DNA of 64,000 nt from contig OX375881.1 of the NCBI GenBank assembly GCA_947359465.1, positions 114,944,738-115,008,737 of the forward strand, read 5' to 3'. Both the position numbers and the translations under genes were made by a program. This DNA comes from Metellina segmentata. Taxonomy: Eukaryota; Arthropoda; Arachnida; Araneae; Tetragnathidae. The notes below the pieces were generated by a model that was given only the letters and a program-made list of their open reading frames with translations, searched no databases and was not told the DNA's origin. Shown here piece after piece: positions 1 through 11,084 of this stretch (position 1 is the stretch's first letter; each line of letters starts with the position of its first letter).

Positions 1-348
1 CGACTAATCTTAAATATGCATAGTTAACCACCATTTATAATAATCCGCAAGCCTTATTTAGAGTTTACAAAACGTGTTGAGACGGCTGCGGATGTAGCTT
101 GTCAAAAGGCATGCTACTGAACTCGTGACTTTTCCTCTGTCAAAGCCTCTTTTCAATCAACTTCTACTAACATTAGGAAAAAACTTCACCTATACTTTCT
201 TAATTTGTATATGCACCGAATCGTTTTATGCATACTTCTCTTTTCCACTGTTATATACTCCGTCTGTCTCATCCTAAATGTTCTACTATATATCGTGGTG
301 TTTCGTTTGTCCACTATATTTTTCTGAACTATATCCCTTTTATAACTT
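1..348. other. AT-rich sequence, nothing recognised
   Basis: No open frame, RNA gene or repeat was recognised before the minisatellite starts. Confidence 0.5.
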
Positions 349-1468
349 GTGTATATATCTAAATTGTTCTTCTGAAATGTCTGTTTTGTTCACCTTTTAT
401 AATATCTGAATACATCTAAATGGTTTTTCTGAAATGTCTGTTTTGTTCACCTTTTATAATATGTGAATACATCTGAATGGTTTTTCTGAAATGTCTGTTT
501 TGTTCACCTTTTATAATATGTGAATACATCTAAATGGTTTTTATGAAATGTCTGTTTTGTTCACCTTTTTTATAATATGTGAATACATCTAAATGGTTTT
601 TCTGAAATGTCTGTTTTGTTCACCTTTTATAATATGTGAATACATCTAAATGGTTTTTCTGAAATGTCTGTTTTGTTCACCTTTTATAATATGTGAATAC
701 ATCTAAATTGTTCTTCTGAAATGTCTGTTTTGTTCACCTTTTATAATATGTGAATACATCTGAATGGTTTTTCTGAAATGTCTGTTTTGTTCACCTTTTA
801 TAATATGTGAATACATCTAAATGGTTTTTCTGAAATGTCTGTTTTGTTCACCTTTTATAATATGTGAATACATATAAATGGTTTTTCTGAAATGTCTGTT
901 TTGTTCACCTTTTATAATATGTGAATACATATAAATGGTTTTTCTGAAATGTCTGTTTTGTTCACCTTTTATAATATGTGAATACATCTAAATTGTTCTT
1001 CTGAAATGTCTGTTTTGTTCACCTTTTATAATATGTGAATACATCTAAATTGTTCTTCTGAAATGTCTGTTTTGTTCACCTTTTATAATATGTGAATACA
1101 TCTAAATGGTTTTTCTGAAATGTCTGTTTTGTTCACCTTTTATAATATGTGAATACATCTAAATGGTTTTTCTGAAATGTCTGTTTTGTTCATCTTTTAT
1201 AATATGTGAATACATCTAAATGGTTTTTCTGAAATGTCTGTTTTGTTCACCTTTTATAATATGTGAATACATCTAAATGGTTTTTCTGAAATGTCTGTTT
1301 TGTTCACCTTTTATAATATGTGAATACATCTAAATTGTTCTTCTGAAATGTCTGTTTTGTTCACCTTTTATAATATGTGAATACATCTAAATTGTTCTTC
1401 TGAAATGTCTATTTTGTTCACCTTTTATAATATGTGAATACATCTAAATGGTTTTTCTGAAATGTGTT
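349..1468. repeat. 57-bp minisatellite, about 20 copies
   Basis: A 57-bp unit repeats head to tail. Its constant part contains CTGAAATGTCTGTTTTGTTC and TTATAATATGTGAATACATC. Spacing between successive GAATACATC motifs is 57 bp. Two main unit types alternate irregularly, one with AAATGGTTTTTCTG and one with AAATTGTTCTTCTG. This points to turnover by unequal exchange. One unit carries two extra T residues. No reading frame runs through it. Confidence 0.95.
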
Positions 1469-1774
1469 CTCCTGTTGTTCACATCTTTAATGTATACTTT
1501 TCTTTGTAGTCTCTGTCTCTTGATTTTATTTAAGTATATACTTAAATATCTAATATCAACTCCAAATATCTAATTGTATTTCTTTCTAAATTTCATCCTC
1601 TTTGGATATTGTATCAAAGCTATTGCTGGAGCAATATAGAATGGAATTTTTGTAAATCTCTAAATGAAGCGCGGGGCTGTTTCCCAGCACGGCCACCTGG
1701 TGCTAGAAGAAGTCCTCCCCGCCTCCTTTGTTCAAGCTCTAAACCTTGTGATGATTTGTGGAAGCGTGGGTCGG

Positions 1775-2017
1775 GAAAAAGGAAATCCAAAGGGACAGAT
1801 CCTGAGAAAACACTACTTAATTTTGAACCATGGTCAAATTACGAAGCAACACCTGAGCATACTCCAAATTTCCCCACCACGCATACGTGGCGACATTTGA
1901 GGCCACGACAGATTTCAAGTGCACCAGCTTTTACACGATCCTTTGTAAACGACGGTCTTTGGTTGGATTAGAAATAGAAACCCTCCGTTTCAAAGTCGTT
2001 ACTCTGCTATCCTGGCT
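1775..2017 (-). repeat. Degraded SINE-B copy
   Basis: Read on the minus strand it runs from a diverged tRNA-like head (remnant of GGTTCGAATCC near 1960) through the conserved body words GTCGTGG and TTGCTTCGTAATTTGACC. It is strongly decayed and no TSD is visible. The short open frames here are read-through of the SINE and are not genes. Confidence 0.7.
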
Positions 2018-3108
2018 ACCCTAAAACTGGCTAAGAGTCGAGCAGGTATTGGAATTGATTTTTTTATCATCGTCACACTGCGGCAACACAACGAGCTATT
2101 GGTGACGCTCTGGGATGCATATAATGTACCTTTATTTGAGTAGAAGCCATGGGAAATTTTTAAGCTCATCGATTCGTTACTTTCTCCCATGTGATCTATG
2201 ACATCACTCACACACAGTGCGCATGCGGGAGAAGTATCAATATTTACTTGCAATGGCGAGTCTCGAGCTCAGTCCGTTACATCATGCATTGATCAGTGGA
2301 TATTTTATTTACAATTCGCAATTAACTGTTCTGCACGCCTTATGCAATAGACAATGCACATTTTTGAGATTGCAATGAACATTCTTTTAATTCGAAAACA
2401 TAGGTTTACAATTCTGTGCCTCAGAGTAATAGTATCGTATGTGCAAATGTTTCGATTGCAGGGTTTTCATCCTAAGTGGCATTTAAACTATTATAAGTGA
2501 GCAACCATTCCTTTGTCTTTAAAGCATCTTACTTAATGTAAAGAAAAGGTCCTTTAAAAACACTTTTATTCTGTATACTGTAAAATTTTCCGAATGTAAA
2601 TTACCATTGTTTACATCTGAGGTACAGAATTATAATTATAATTCACACTTCATAGGCATTTAAATATTTTAGTTTACAGCAAATGCATCCATTTCTAGTG
2701 ATAGTTACTTTAGAATTATTATTATAGACATTGTTTTGTTAGAGAGAGAGGTATGTATCACACATCAACGTTCCAAATCACTAAAATCATTGCATTCAAT
2801 AAAATTGCCTAGATTTTAGAATGTGTTTTCTCTTTCTTTTGAAAATTTCTCCATGTTGATTTTTAACTACGTCTGAGCGAGAGTTTCAATTTTGTGATAT
2901 TTGGGCAAGTTTCCAAGTTTTGTATTTACACTGAATCACATGGGCTCAATTTACTCAGAGATTTAGAAACGAAAGTTTCGCGTTGACTGTCAGAAACTTA
3001 TAACGAATAACATAATTTATTTCATAGAAAGCTTTGCAAATTACTGAAAAGAATTTGTCAAGATCTCAAGTCTTAGTTCTCCCTTGTTTTGTATTTTCAC
3101 TGAATCAC
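2018..3108. other. AT-rich spacer, nothing recognised
   Basis: About 1.1 kb of AT-rich sequence without a recognisable coding frame, RNA gene or interspersed repeat. Confidence 0.4.
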
Positions 3109-3123
3109 CTAAGCTCAATACGG

Positions 3124-3450
3124 TAATGGTAATTTTTAGTTAACTTCGCACAAGAGCAACACAACGGGCTATTGACGACGGTCCGGGATCAGTCCCTTAA
3201 GGGAAAGATCCGAGGACAACACCTCGTAATTTTGAACCACGGTCAGATGACGAAGCAAAACCTGAGCTGGCACCCCACTCTCCAAACTTCCACGCCAACC
3301 CAACGTGAGGACTTTCGGCCACGACAGATTTAAGGTGCACCAGCCGCCTCTACACCATACGCTTACAAACATCCATGCCCGGACCCGGATTCGAACCAGG
3401 AACCTTCCGATCTAGAGGCTAACACCTTAACCACTATACTGTTTGGTCGG
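3124..3450 (-). repeat. SINE-A, full length, with 15-bp TSD
   Basis: This is a full-length member of the most common SINE. The minus-strand order is a tRNA-like head with an A-box-like segment TAGTGGTTAAGGTGTTAGCC (one mismatch here) and a B-box GGTTCGAATCC, then a body with GTGCCAGCTCAGGT and CATCTGACCGTGG, then CGACGGTTAACTAAAA-type sequence and a short TTACC tail. It is flanked by the direct repeat CTAAGCTCAATACGG at 3109-3123 and 3451-3465, which proves insertion by target-primed reverse transcription. Any open frame inside it is incidental. Confidence 0.95.
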
Positions 3451-3650
3451 CTAAGCTCAATACGGAGGAAAACTGAAAGAAAGGAGTTCTACAGAGAGCA
3501 GTCGAGCTCAAAAGACTCGGCATTACTCGTAAATACTGGTACTATTTTTCACGCATGAGCATTAAAGTAACGTCCTAGACGACGGTGAGAAACCAACGAA
3601 TCAGCGGGCTTAAATTTTCCCATAGCTCCGACTCGAGTAAAGGTAGGTTA

Positions 3651-4098
3651 TATGCATCCAGAATCAACCCCTGATGGGAAAGATTCGAGTACAAGGAATT
3701 TTGAACCACGGTCAGTTGACGAAAACACTGGAGCTTGCACAGCACTCAACAAATTTCCACACCACGCCAACGTGGGGACGTTTGAGGTTACGACAGATTT
3801 TAAGTACTCCAGATCCCTTTATACAAGGCGGTCTTTGGTTGGATTCGAACTAAAAACCCTCCGGTTTCAAGACCCTTACTCTTCCAACTGGGCTGTCCTC
3901 ACGTTGGGTTGGCGTGGAAGTTTGGAGAGTGGGGTGCCAGCTCAGGTGTTGCTTCGTCATCTGACCGTGGTTCAAAATTACGAGGTGTTGTCCTCGGATC
4001 TTTTCCTTAAGGGACTGATCCCGGACCGTCGTCAATAGCCCGTTGTGTTGCTCTAGTAAGACGTTAACTAAAAATTACATTACTTCCAACTGGGCTAC
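3651..4098 (-). repeat. SINE-B copy split by a SINE-A insertion
   Basis: SINE-B (minus strand) has its body at 3651-3800 and its tRNA-like head at 3800-3894. A plus-strand SINE-A fragment then interrupts it, and the last head bases follow at 4083-4098. The head contains GGGTTTTTAGTTCGAATCC, a B-box. The interruption is marked by a duplicated 14-bp target, CTTCCAACTGGGCT. Confidence 0.8.
3895..4082 (+). repeat. 5'-truncated SINE-A inside SINE-B
   Basis: Only the 3' half of SINE-A is present, from GTCCTCACGTTGGG to the ACGTTAACTAAAAATTACAT tail. The TSD CTTCCAACTGGGCT (3881-3894 and 4083-4096) lies exactly at its ends, so the truncation happened at insertion and not by later deletion. Confidence 0.9.
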
Positions 4099-4470
4099 TG
4101 CAATACCTAGAACCGATTAACAGTCAATCGAGAAAGCTAGTGGTTGCAGTGTATAAGCAGCAGCAATGTGTGTTATGGACGCTGTAATACAACCTCTCTT
4201 TTCATAAAGAGCTCTCGTTTCTCTTTTTGACTCCTTACAAATTAAGTATTAGCAATGCGTGGAATATTTTTTTAGTCTTCCTTAAGGCAACAATTAAATT
4301 ATTTAATAATTAATTTATATAAACATTCACCAAGAAATACTAAGTATAGTGACGAAAATGGTATTAAATGAATTAAGTGTAATCAGATTTAAATATTTAC
4401 GTAGTGTTATTTAATTTCATTGATTTTGTTCTATTACAATCTAAAGTTAATTCTGTATTCGGATATAGGG
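4099..4470. other. AT-rich spacer
   Basis: No coding or repeat signal recognised apart from the left TSD of the next SINE. Confidence 0.4.
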
Positions 4471-4805
4471 TAAAAAAAATTGGTAATTTTTAGTTAACGT
4501 CGTACTAGAGCAACGCAACGGGCTATTGACGACGGTCCGGAATCAGTCCCTTAAGGGAAAGATCCGAGGACAACACCTCGTAATTTTGAACCACGGTCAG
4601 ATGACGAAGCAACACCTGAGCTGGCACCCCACTCTCCAAATTTCCACGCCAACCCAACGTGAGGACTTTCGGCCACGACAGATTTAAGGTGCACCAGCCG
4701 CCTCTACACCATAAGTTTACAAACATCCATGCCCGGACACGGATTCGAACCAGGAACCTTCCGTTCTAGAGGATAACACCTTAACCACTATACCGGTTGG
4801 TCGGC
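4471..4805 (-). repeat. SINE-A, full length, with 12-bp TSD
   Basis: Nearly identical to the copy at 3124-3450, with the same head, body and TTACC-type tail. The TSD is TCGGATATAGGG at 4459-4470 and 4806-4817. Confidence 0.95.
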
Positions 4806-4934
4806 TCGGATATAGGGATGTGCCATATTTTATGGCGTAATAGTCCCTTACTTTAAACTATATAAGATTAGAAGACTTAGCAAAAAATATTTTTTTAATG
4901 TAATACGGTTTTTGTTCTTGTTTTCCAGAAAAAA

Positions 4935-5645
4935 CATTTGGTGGAGTGTTAGTTCAGGTGTTGACCTCGTCATCTAAACGTGGTTCAAAATTATATAGTC
5001 CTTTTCTTGAGAATTGATCCCTGACTGTTGCCGATAGACCATTGTGTGGTTTTAGTGCGACGTTATTAAAATACCTACCTACACCGGGCCGTTTCCCGTA
5101 ATTGTATTTAAATTGCAAGTCAGATAATTATCTGGTAGGTAGATAGTACAATTAACGTCGCTCAGGACCAACGCAACGAGTTATTAGAAAGGTCCGGTTT
5201 TAGTAAGGAAGGGAAAGGTAGGTAGATATTTTAATTAACGTCGTACTGGAGCAAAACAACGGACGTTGTGGGACCAATCCCCAAGCTATTCCCGAAGGGA
5301 ATAATCAGAACATAACATCTAAATTTGAACCACGGTTGGATGACGAGGTCAACACCCGAGCTGAAGAACCGTTCATCCACGCCACGTCAACTCGTCACCA
5401 AGTAAACAAACGTGAGATGGAAAACTGGAAAATTGTCTGTTTTCTCCTGTTCGACAAGAGAATAATAATACCTCGACCATTTCTGTCCTTAATACATGGC
5501 CAAGATTTCAGGTACTGTATTGAATTCTCTTACAGCCTGTCGTAATCCACACATGCTTATTCCCAGAAGGCACAGTGGATCTCAAACCGTCGCCAATAGA
5601 CCTTTGTGCTGCTCCATTGCGACGTTAATTAAATACACAACTACC
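4935..5645. repeat. Cluster of SINE-B fragments
   Basis: Three partial copies lie here: 4935-5100 (plus, 3' body ending AAAATACCTACCTAC), 5215-5420 (minus, starting ATTTTAATTAACGTCG) and 5545-5645 (plus, last 90 bp). The tail is TACC-type, which separates B from A. No heads are preserved. Confidence 0.75.
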
Positions 5646-5669
5646 AGGAAAACATAGTACATCACTAAG

Positions 5670-5671
<2 letters not shown>

Positions 5672-5733
<62 letters not shown>
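5672..5733. repeat. (CT)n microsatellite
   Basis: An uninterrupted CT dinucleotide run of about 31 copies. Confidence 0.99.
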
Positions 5734-5736
<3 letters not shown>

Positions 5737-6361
5737 GAGTCAAAATTTTTCACCGAAACAATTCCTTCTCTTCTCAGGTATCGTATAATCATCTAAACCG
5801 AAGTACTTTTGCGGAATAAGTTGTGACTTATAACATTACCCTGTTGAATAAAAAAATTAGTGATTTTATTCTTCGGATGAGAGCGATTAAATAGCATTTT
5901 TTTTTTAATTTTTACATTTTCAACAAGGTAATGCTACAACCCACAACAATATTTCCACAAAACTGCTTCCATTCACTCGATTCTACGGTAGTTAATTCTT
6001 TCTATGAAAAGCCTACTCACATAGCAAATCTACAAAAAGTAAACTCGATCAATCTATATAAAATGCATCCAAACAGCGGATTCTATGAACCCATTTTCAG
6101 TAAGTATGAAAATAGGTCTAAACCCCTGAAATTGGATTTCGTTCCAAGAACCAATTCCGACATTGGCGCATACTTAAAATACCACAACGAGAAGTCTTCT
6201 TTGCGGTGACCTTCATAAATGGGATTTCTGTGTATCAATCCGCTGGTCGTGGGCAGGTATTTTAATTAACATCGCAGTCGAGCATCAATCCACTGGATGT
6301 GAATCATTGCTTTTAAAATTATTTTATTGAGTGGAGACGTTTATTTCTGGGGCCAAGGCTG
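5734..6361. other. AT-rich spacer with a small SINE scrap
   Basis: Mostly unrecognised. A short SINE-B 3' scrap (CAGGTATTTTAATTAACATC) lies near 6255-6275. A 92-codon open frame at 5931-6209 (plus) shows no family motif, so it is not called as a gene. Confidence 0.4.
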
Positions 6362-6373
6362 CCCTGTTGGAAG

Positions 6374-6568
6374 TAATTGGTAATTTTGGTAATTTTAGTT
6401 AACGTCGTACTAGAGCAACACAACGTGCTATTGACGACGGTCCGGGATCAGTCCCTTAAGGATAAGATCAGAGGACAACACCTCGTAATTTTGAACCACG
6501 GTCAGATGACGAAGCAACAGCTGAGCTGGCACCCCACTCTCCAAACTTCCACGCCAACCCAACGTGAA
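6374..6568 (-). repeat. 5'-truncated SINE-A with 12-bp TSD
   Basis: The 3' half of SINE-A in minus orientation. It is bounded by CCCTGTTGGAAG (6362-6373) and CCCTGTTGCAAG (6569-6580), one mismatch apart. The head is missing. Confidence 0.85.
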
Positions 6569-6591
6569 CCCTGTTGCAAGAGTGACGGTGT

Positions 6592-6795
6592 TTGTTTAAT
6601 CTGTCGTTGCCTCAAATGTCCTCACGTTCCAATGGTGTGGAAATTTGGAGTGGGATGCCAGCTCAGATGTTGCCTCGTCATTTGACAGTGATTCAAAATG
6701 GTGAGGTGTCATCGGATCTCTCCCCGCCGTCGCCAATAGAACGTTGCATTGCTCCAGTGCGACGTAAATTAAAATACCTACCTACAAGGAATTTC
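6592..6795 (+). repeat. SINE-B 3' body
   Basis: Plus-strand body from GTTGCCTCAAATGTCCTCAC to AAAATACCTACCTAC. The SINE-A at 6374-6568 sits just upstream and may have landed in this element. No head is visible. Confidence 0.75.
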
Positions 6796-6914
6796 TTTCA
6801 CGTAGGCTTATTACATCTTTACAATTAGTTTATGCTGTATACTGCTTCAAATGTGACCTTTAATTGTAGATAATCTGTATATAGGATATTACATGTTCTG
6901 CTGGAAGTTATTAG

Positions 6915-6989
6915 ATAAGGTAAGGTAATTTTTAATTAATGCCGTACTAGAGCAATACAACGGGCTATTGATGCCCGTCCGGGATCAAT
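6915..6989 (-). repeat. 75-bp SINE-A stub with 13-bp TSD
   Basis: Only the last ~75 bp of SINE-A were copied. The perfect TSD TGGAAGTTATTAG flanks it at 6902-6914 and 6990-7002, so this is a very short but genuine retroposition product. Confidence 0.9.
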
Positions 6990-7002
6990 TGGAAGTTATT
7001 AG

Positions 7003-7329
7003 GCGGAAGAATAATCATTATGGCGGTCGTCCTAAGGGGTTTTGCGAAAAGCATCTCTTCCTCTGTCTAGCCTACTCACCTTTTAACAAATGGATGGTCC
7101 CATCTTCCTTCTCACCGGAACTACTGTAGCATTAATAAATGGACCAATCTGTTTTTACATAAAAATTTATTGATTGAAAAAATTATAAATTTACAAAAAT
7201 TTGTTAATTTCCTCAAGTATCCTAGCACATACGGTCCAACACTACAGCAGTCCATGAAGAATTTACCACATCCTGCACATAACATCTGTTAATCACATCT
7301 CTATAAGATATTTTAACTTTAAAATGGTC
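7003..7329. other. AT-rich spacer
   Basis: Nothing recognised. Confidence 0.4.
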
Positions 7330-7570
7330 TCAAAGAGATATCTTGTCCATCAATTGTGATCACTTTTGCTTGTGATTTGATATCTCGTCCATCAAGATTT
7401 GATCACATTTGCTATGACGAGATTCTTCGTCATGAAGAATTTTTTACTAGGATGATCTCCCCAAGATGTGGTAAGTTTTCTTCTAATGACAAGATGCGAC
7501 GACATCATGATGAGATATCTCGTCCATCAAGGTCAGGTCTGTTTTGCTAATGACGAGATATCTCGTCGAG
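7330..7570 (+). repeat. Small island of the GATATC satellite family
   Basis: Four to five diverged units contain GATATCTCGTCCATCAAGAT and TTTTGCTAATGACGAGATAT, spaced irregularly. They match the 45-bp array at 16816-18535 in the same orientation. The palindrome GACGAGATATCTCGTC is present at about 7553-7568. Confidence 0.8.
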
Positions 7571-9473
7571 ACAACCACCGAGAGGGTTTAAATAACAATA
7601 CCATAAAAAAAAGTATTGGAGGGAAAGCAAGTAAGGTTGCCAGGGCATCTCGTTTAAAGACAACAGGTCCTTTTTTATCCCTCTTAGATCTTTTTTTCAC
7701 TCTCTTTTTAAAGGCAGATCTTTTTTGTCCTCTTTTATTCGGTTGTACATTTTTTTGTTCTCCTTGTTCATCCTTTCGAATTGCGTTAAAAATATATTTC
7801 ATACATTAAGTGCAAACTTTACGATATTCACATTGCTTACTATATTGTTTTATAATCCACGCTATTCTACATACTAGATCTAGTACATTGTAAGAAAATT
7901 GTACGTATTATTAAAACGCATCAACGTATAATAGAAAGTTCTACCTCTAGTGTATATCGATCTCCATGTTAAAACGTCTCATTATGTGATCAAATAGATA
8001 ATCCATGAGAATTTAGATTCGCGTTAGAATAATAAGAATAAGAAATATGGACGATTCGTAGCCTTTTTTAGTTTTGAAGGGAATCACGTTGCTAACCTAG
8101 CAACATTTTTTGGTAGCATTAAATCGAAGTCGACAACTCAACTATGGTTGCTGCGCACAAACAAATATGAAAAATAAAATGTTTAATTTCGATTAATTAG
8201 ATATGTGTTTACAATTATTTTGTTGTTAGATGTTTGCTATTTAAAAATTGGATTCTTATTTTTTGAAACGTTTTGAAAAAAGACTTAAATAAATGGTCAG
8301 TGTTTTCATTTATAAATTCGTTCTCGCATTTACTAATTCTTTTCAAAATACGTAAGTAATAAGTTCAGAAGATTTTCTTTCAGTTAGTTTTTAATATACC
8401 AAGTTTCGTCAAAGATTATTCTTACCAAATGTTCTCTTTTCTTATATTCATCTTCTGGCAACCCTAAAAGCAACACACACACATCGATATTCGAAAAGTT
8501 CTTAGAAAAAATGGAATACATTTTAAAAATTGATACTGTGCATGGATTTTAATAAAACATGCTCCGAGCAGGCCATTGGGAAAAAATTATATTTTTTGAT
8601 GGCCAGAAATCCTTTCATATCAGTACAAAGTGTAGTTTACATCAGCATCTCCCTCACACATCCTGAATTACATTGGAGCCATGCATGATGATATTTCTAA
8701 GGACCCATGTGCCAGTGCCCAAAAACCTTTTTGAACAGACTCATAGCTTTCTGTAATTTCTTTTCACATTGGGAGAAGAAAGAAAATGCACCGAAAAGGT
8801 AACAGAAGAAACGAAGCAAGTTTCTGTATACATTCAGCTCTCGAAATTTAATTCCACATAAACATATCATACCAACACTTTCTCCACAAATAGACACCCA
8901 TACCTCACGCAATCGAAATTTATCAGCTGCTCGTAAAATGGCAAAACTATTCCATTCACGGCGTTGCCAGAGTACATTTCCTTTCAGAAATGAACCATAG
9001 CTGGGAAAGGGCGCATCTGATTGGCTGTGGAAGATCCGCCGGCTCAAAGCGAATTGGTCCATAGATCCGCCTTCTTGAAGGATTTGGGTCCAGCAGCCAG
9101 CTGCGTCTAGCCGATAAAAACCGTTATCGGTTCGTTCCGAAACGCCATTTACAGTCTGCTGTGAATTTGCAGCCTCTGTTGAAACCGATGCATACGTTTA
9201 AGAAAATGCGACCTGTTGTTCGGCCTTGAGACGTTTGGGGAAATTTACGCGGTGGCTTCTCGAAATGACTTGTTTCTGTAAGAAGATAACTCTCGTGTCT
9301 ACGCCGTGCCAAGGAAATAGGCTGTTGCTATAGCAACATTCACTAGTGTCATTGAAAACGAAGGCTGAGGAGCGATAAACTGAAAAAAACGAATGTGATA
9401 AGCGTACTAGATCAATTTGGAAAATTTAGAATTATGAAAAGTGTGCTTTTGTTTTCAATTGTAACTAGATGGA
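7571..9473. other. Spacer with no recognised gene
   Basis: AT-rich to about 8640, then nearer balanced composition to about 9330. Minus-strand open frames of 121 and 62 codons (8697-9062, 9124-9312) show no recognisable domain, start context or splice structure. I do not call them. Confidence 0.4.
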
Positions 9474-10010
9474 TTGATAGGTATTTTAATTAACGTTGCA
9501 TTCCAGGAACCTAACGTGCTATTGGCGACAATCTGGGTAATTAACGTCGAACTAGAAAAACACAACGGGCTATGGTCGACAGTCCGAGATCAATCCCCTA
9601 AGGGAAAGATCGAGAACAACCACGTAGTTTAGAGCCACTGTCAGATGAAGAGGCAACACCTGATCTGGCACACATCCAAACATCCACACCAACCCAACGT
9701 GAGGACTTTCGGCCACGACAAATTTAAGGTGCACCAGCCGCCTCTACACCATATGCTTACAAATATTCATGCACTGACCCGGATTTGAACCAGGATATTT
9801 CCGATCTAGAGGCTAATACCTTAACCACCAGACCGGTGGGTCGGCTGTGAAAATTTGGAGAGTAGTGTGCAGCTCAGATGTTGACCTCGTCATCTGACCT
9901 TGGATCAAAATTAGAACGTGTTTTTCTCGTATTTTACCCTTCGTGATGTTTTGTGGATAGTCGCCAATAGCTCTCTGTGCTGTTCCAGTGTGACGGTAAT
10001 CAACTATCAA
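9474..10010. repeat. SINE nest: B(-) / A(-) / B(+)
   Basis: 9474-9535 is a SINE-B 3' end in minus orientation. 9536-9845 is a SINE-A in minus orientation with B-box GGTTCAAATCC. 9848-10010 is a SINE-B body in plus orientation. The A copy starts abruptly inside B sequence, so it probably inserted there. No clean TSD was found. Confidence 0.75.
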
Positions 10011-10331
10011 CCCAATGAAATGAAAATAGTTCAACTATCTTCAACTCAAAACTATAAAAATAACATTTTGTGTAATTTTTCCTGGAGTTAGTACTTATTC
10101 CCAGTAAAATATATGACAAATATCCACAATAGCCCGATGTGTTGCTCCAATGCGACAGTTAAAATATCTACGTACCTACAAAATTACACCTTAATTATTA
10201 TCAATTATATTCTGAATGTATTGCATTTCTCTTTTAATTTTCGAACTTGCATTTCATATTATTCTTTTTACTCCTTTTTTTTTGTCTTAGTCTATTTCTC
10301 TTAGTATTTTGTCTATCACAAGTATAAATAG
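10011..10331. other. AT-rich spacer with SINE scrap
   Basis: A short plus-strand SINE 3' scrap (GTTGCTCCAATGCGACAG) lies near 10141-10158. The rest is T-rich and unrecognised. Confidence 0.4.
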
Positions 10332-10830
10332 AGGTTGATGATGAAAACATAGATATCCGTCACAAACGTAACATGTTGATGTGGTTGATAAAGAAAACAA
10401 TGTTATCTTTCAAAAGCACGAAAAAGTTGATGATGAAAACATTGATATCTGTCATAAACGCGAAAAGGTTGATTATAAAAACACTGATGCATGTCACAAA
10501 CGCAAAATGGTTGATTAAAGAAACATAGATGCCTCTATGAAGCACAAAATGATTGATGACGATTACAAGTATATCTGTCTCGAATGCAAAAAGGGTGATG
10601 AAGGAAAAATTGGTGTCGCTCCCAATAACAAACAAGGTTGATGCTGAAAACATTGATATCTATTAATAACACAAAAGTTGATGATGAAACCATTGATTTC
10701 TAACGCAAACAAAATAGTGCGATGATGGAAACATTGATGTCTCTCACAAGCAGAAGAGAGATTGATGACGAAAACACTGATGTCTGCCGAACTCAAAAAG
10801 GTTTTGAAGGAAACTATAGCTAACATTAAA
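10332..10830. repeat. Diverged tandem array, unit about 57-60 bp
   Basis: About eight diverged units share GGTTGATGATGAAAACATTG and GTCACAAACGC. On the minus strand the unit is close to a multiple of three, which opens two frames (10360-10653, 10563-10826) encoding a hydrophobic repeat of FAFxTDIxVFIINxF type. The match between unit length and open frame is enough to explain these frames, so they are not called as genes. Confidence 0.8.
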
Positions 10831-11084
10831 TGATGAATACCATCTCATCCATTAAACCACCAAACACTTTCGAAGTGAAACAAAAACAATTCTATCATAC
10901 AAAATTTAATTTTTCCGTCGAGGAACAGAAAATTCATGTTGCTCATTCTACAAAACGAGCAAGATAAGTAACCATATATTTAAGGGATTAATTTGATTGT
11001 AAAACCATTTAAAAAGAACTTGTATACATCTCCTCTTCGCAAGTATCCCTCCTCTTTTAAACATCCTGGTGACTGTCTCGATGA
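10831..11084. other. AT-rich spacer
   Basis: Nothing recognised. Confidence 0.4.

Noticed and set aside
3169..3372. Recurring ~67-codon open frames in SINE-A copies (also 4523-4726, 38956-39159 and others)
   Set aside because: They start and stop inside SINE boundaries set by TSDs, on either strand, and vary with SINE decay. They are read-through of the repeat.
5931..6209. 92-codon plus-strand frame as an exon
   Set aside because: No acceptor or donor of quality and no recognisable domain. It lies between SINE scraps.
7468..7809. Overlapping 113- and 89-codon frames on opposite strands
   Set aside because: They overlap satellite units and T-rich sequence, with low complexity and no family motif.
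8697..9062. 121-codon minus-strand frame as a gene
   Set aside because: No recognisable domain, signal peptide or splice sites, and the composition looks like the flanks.
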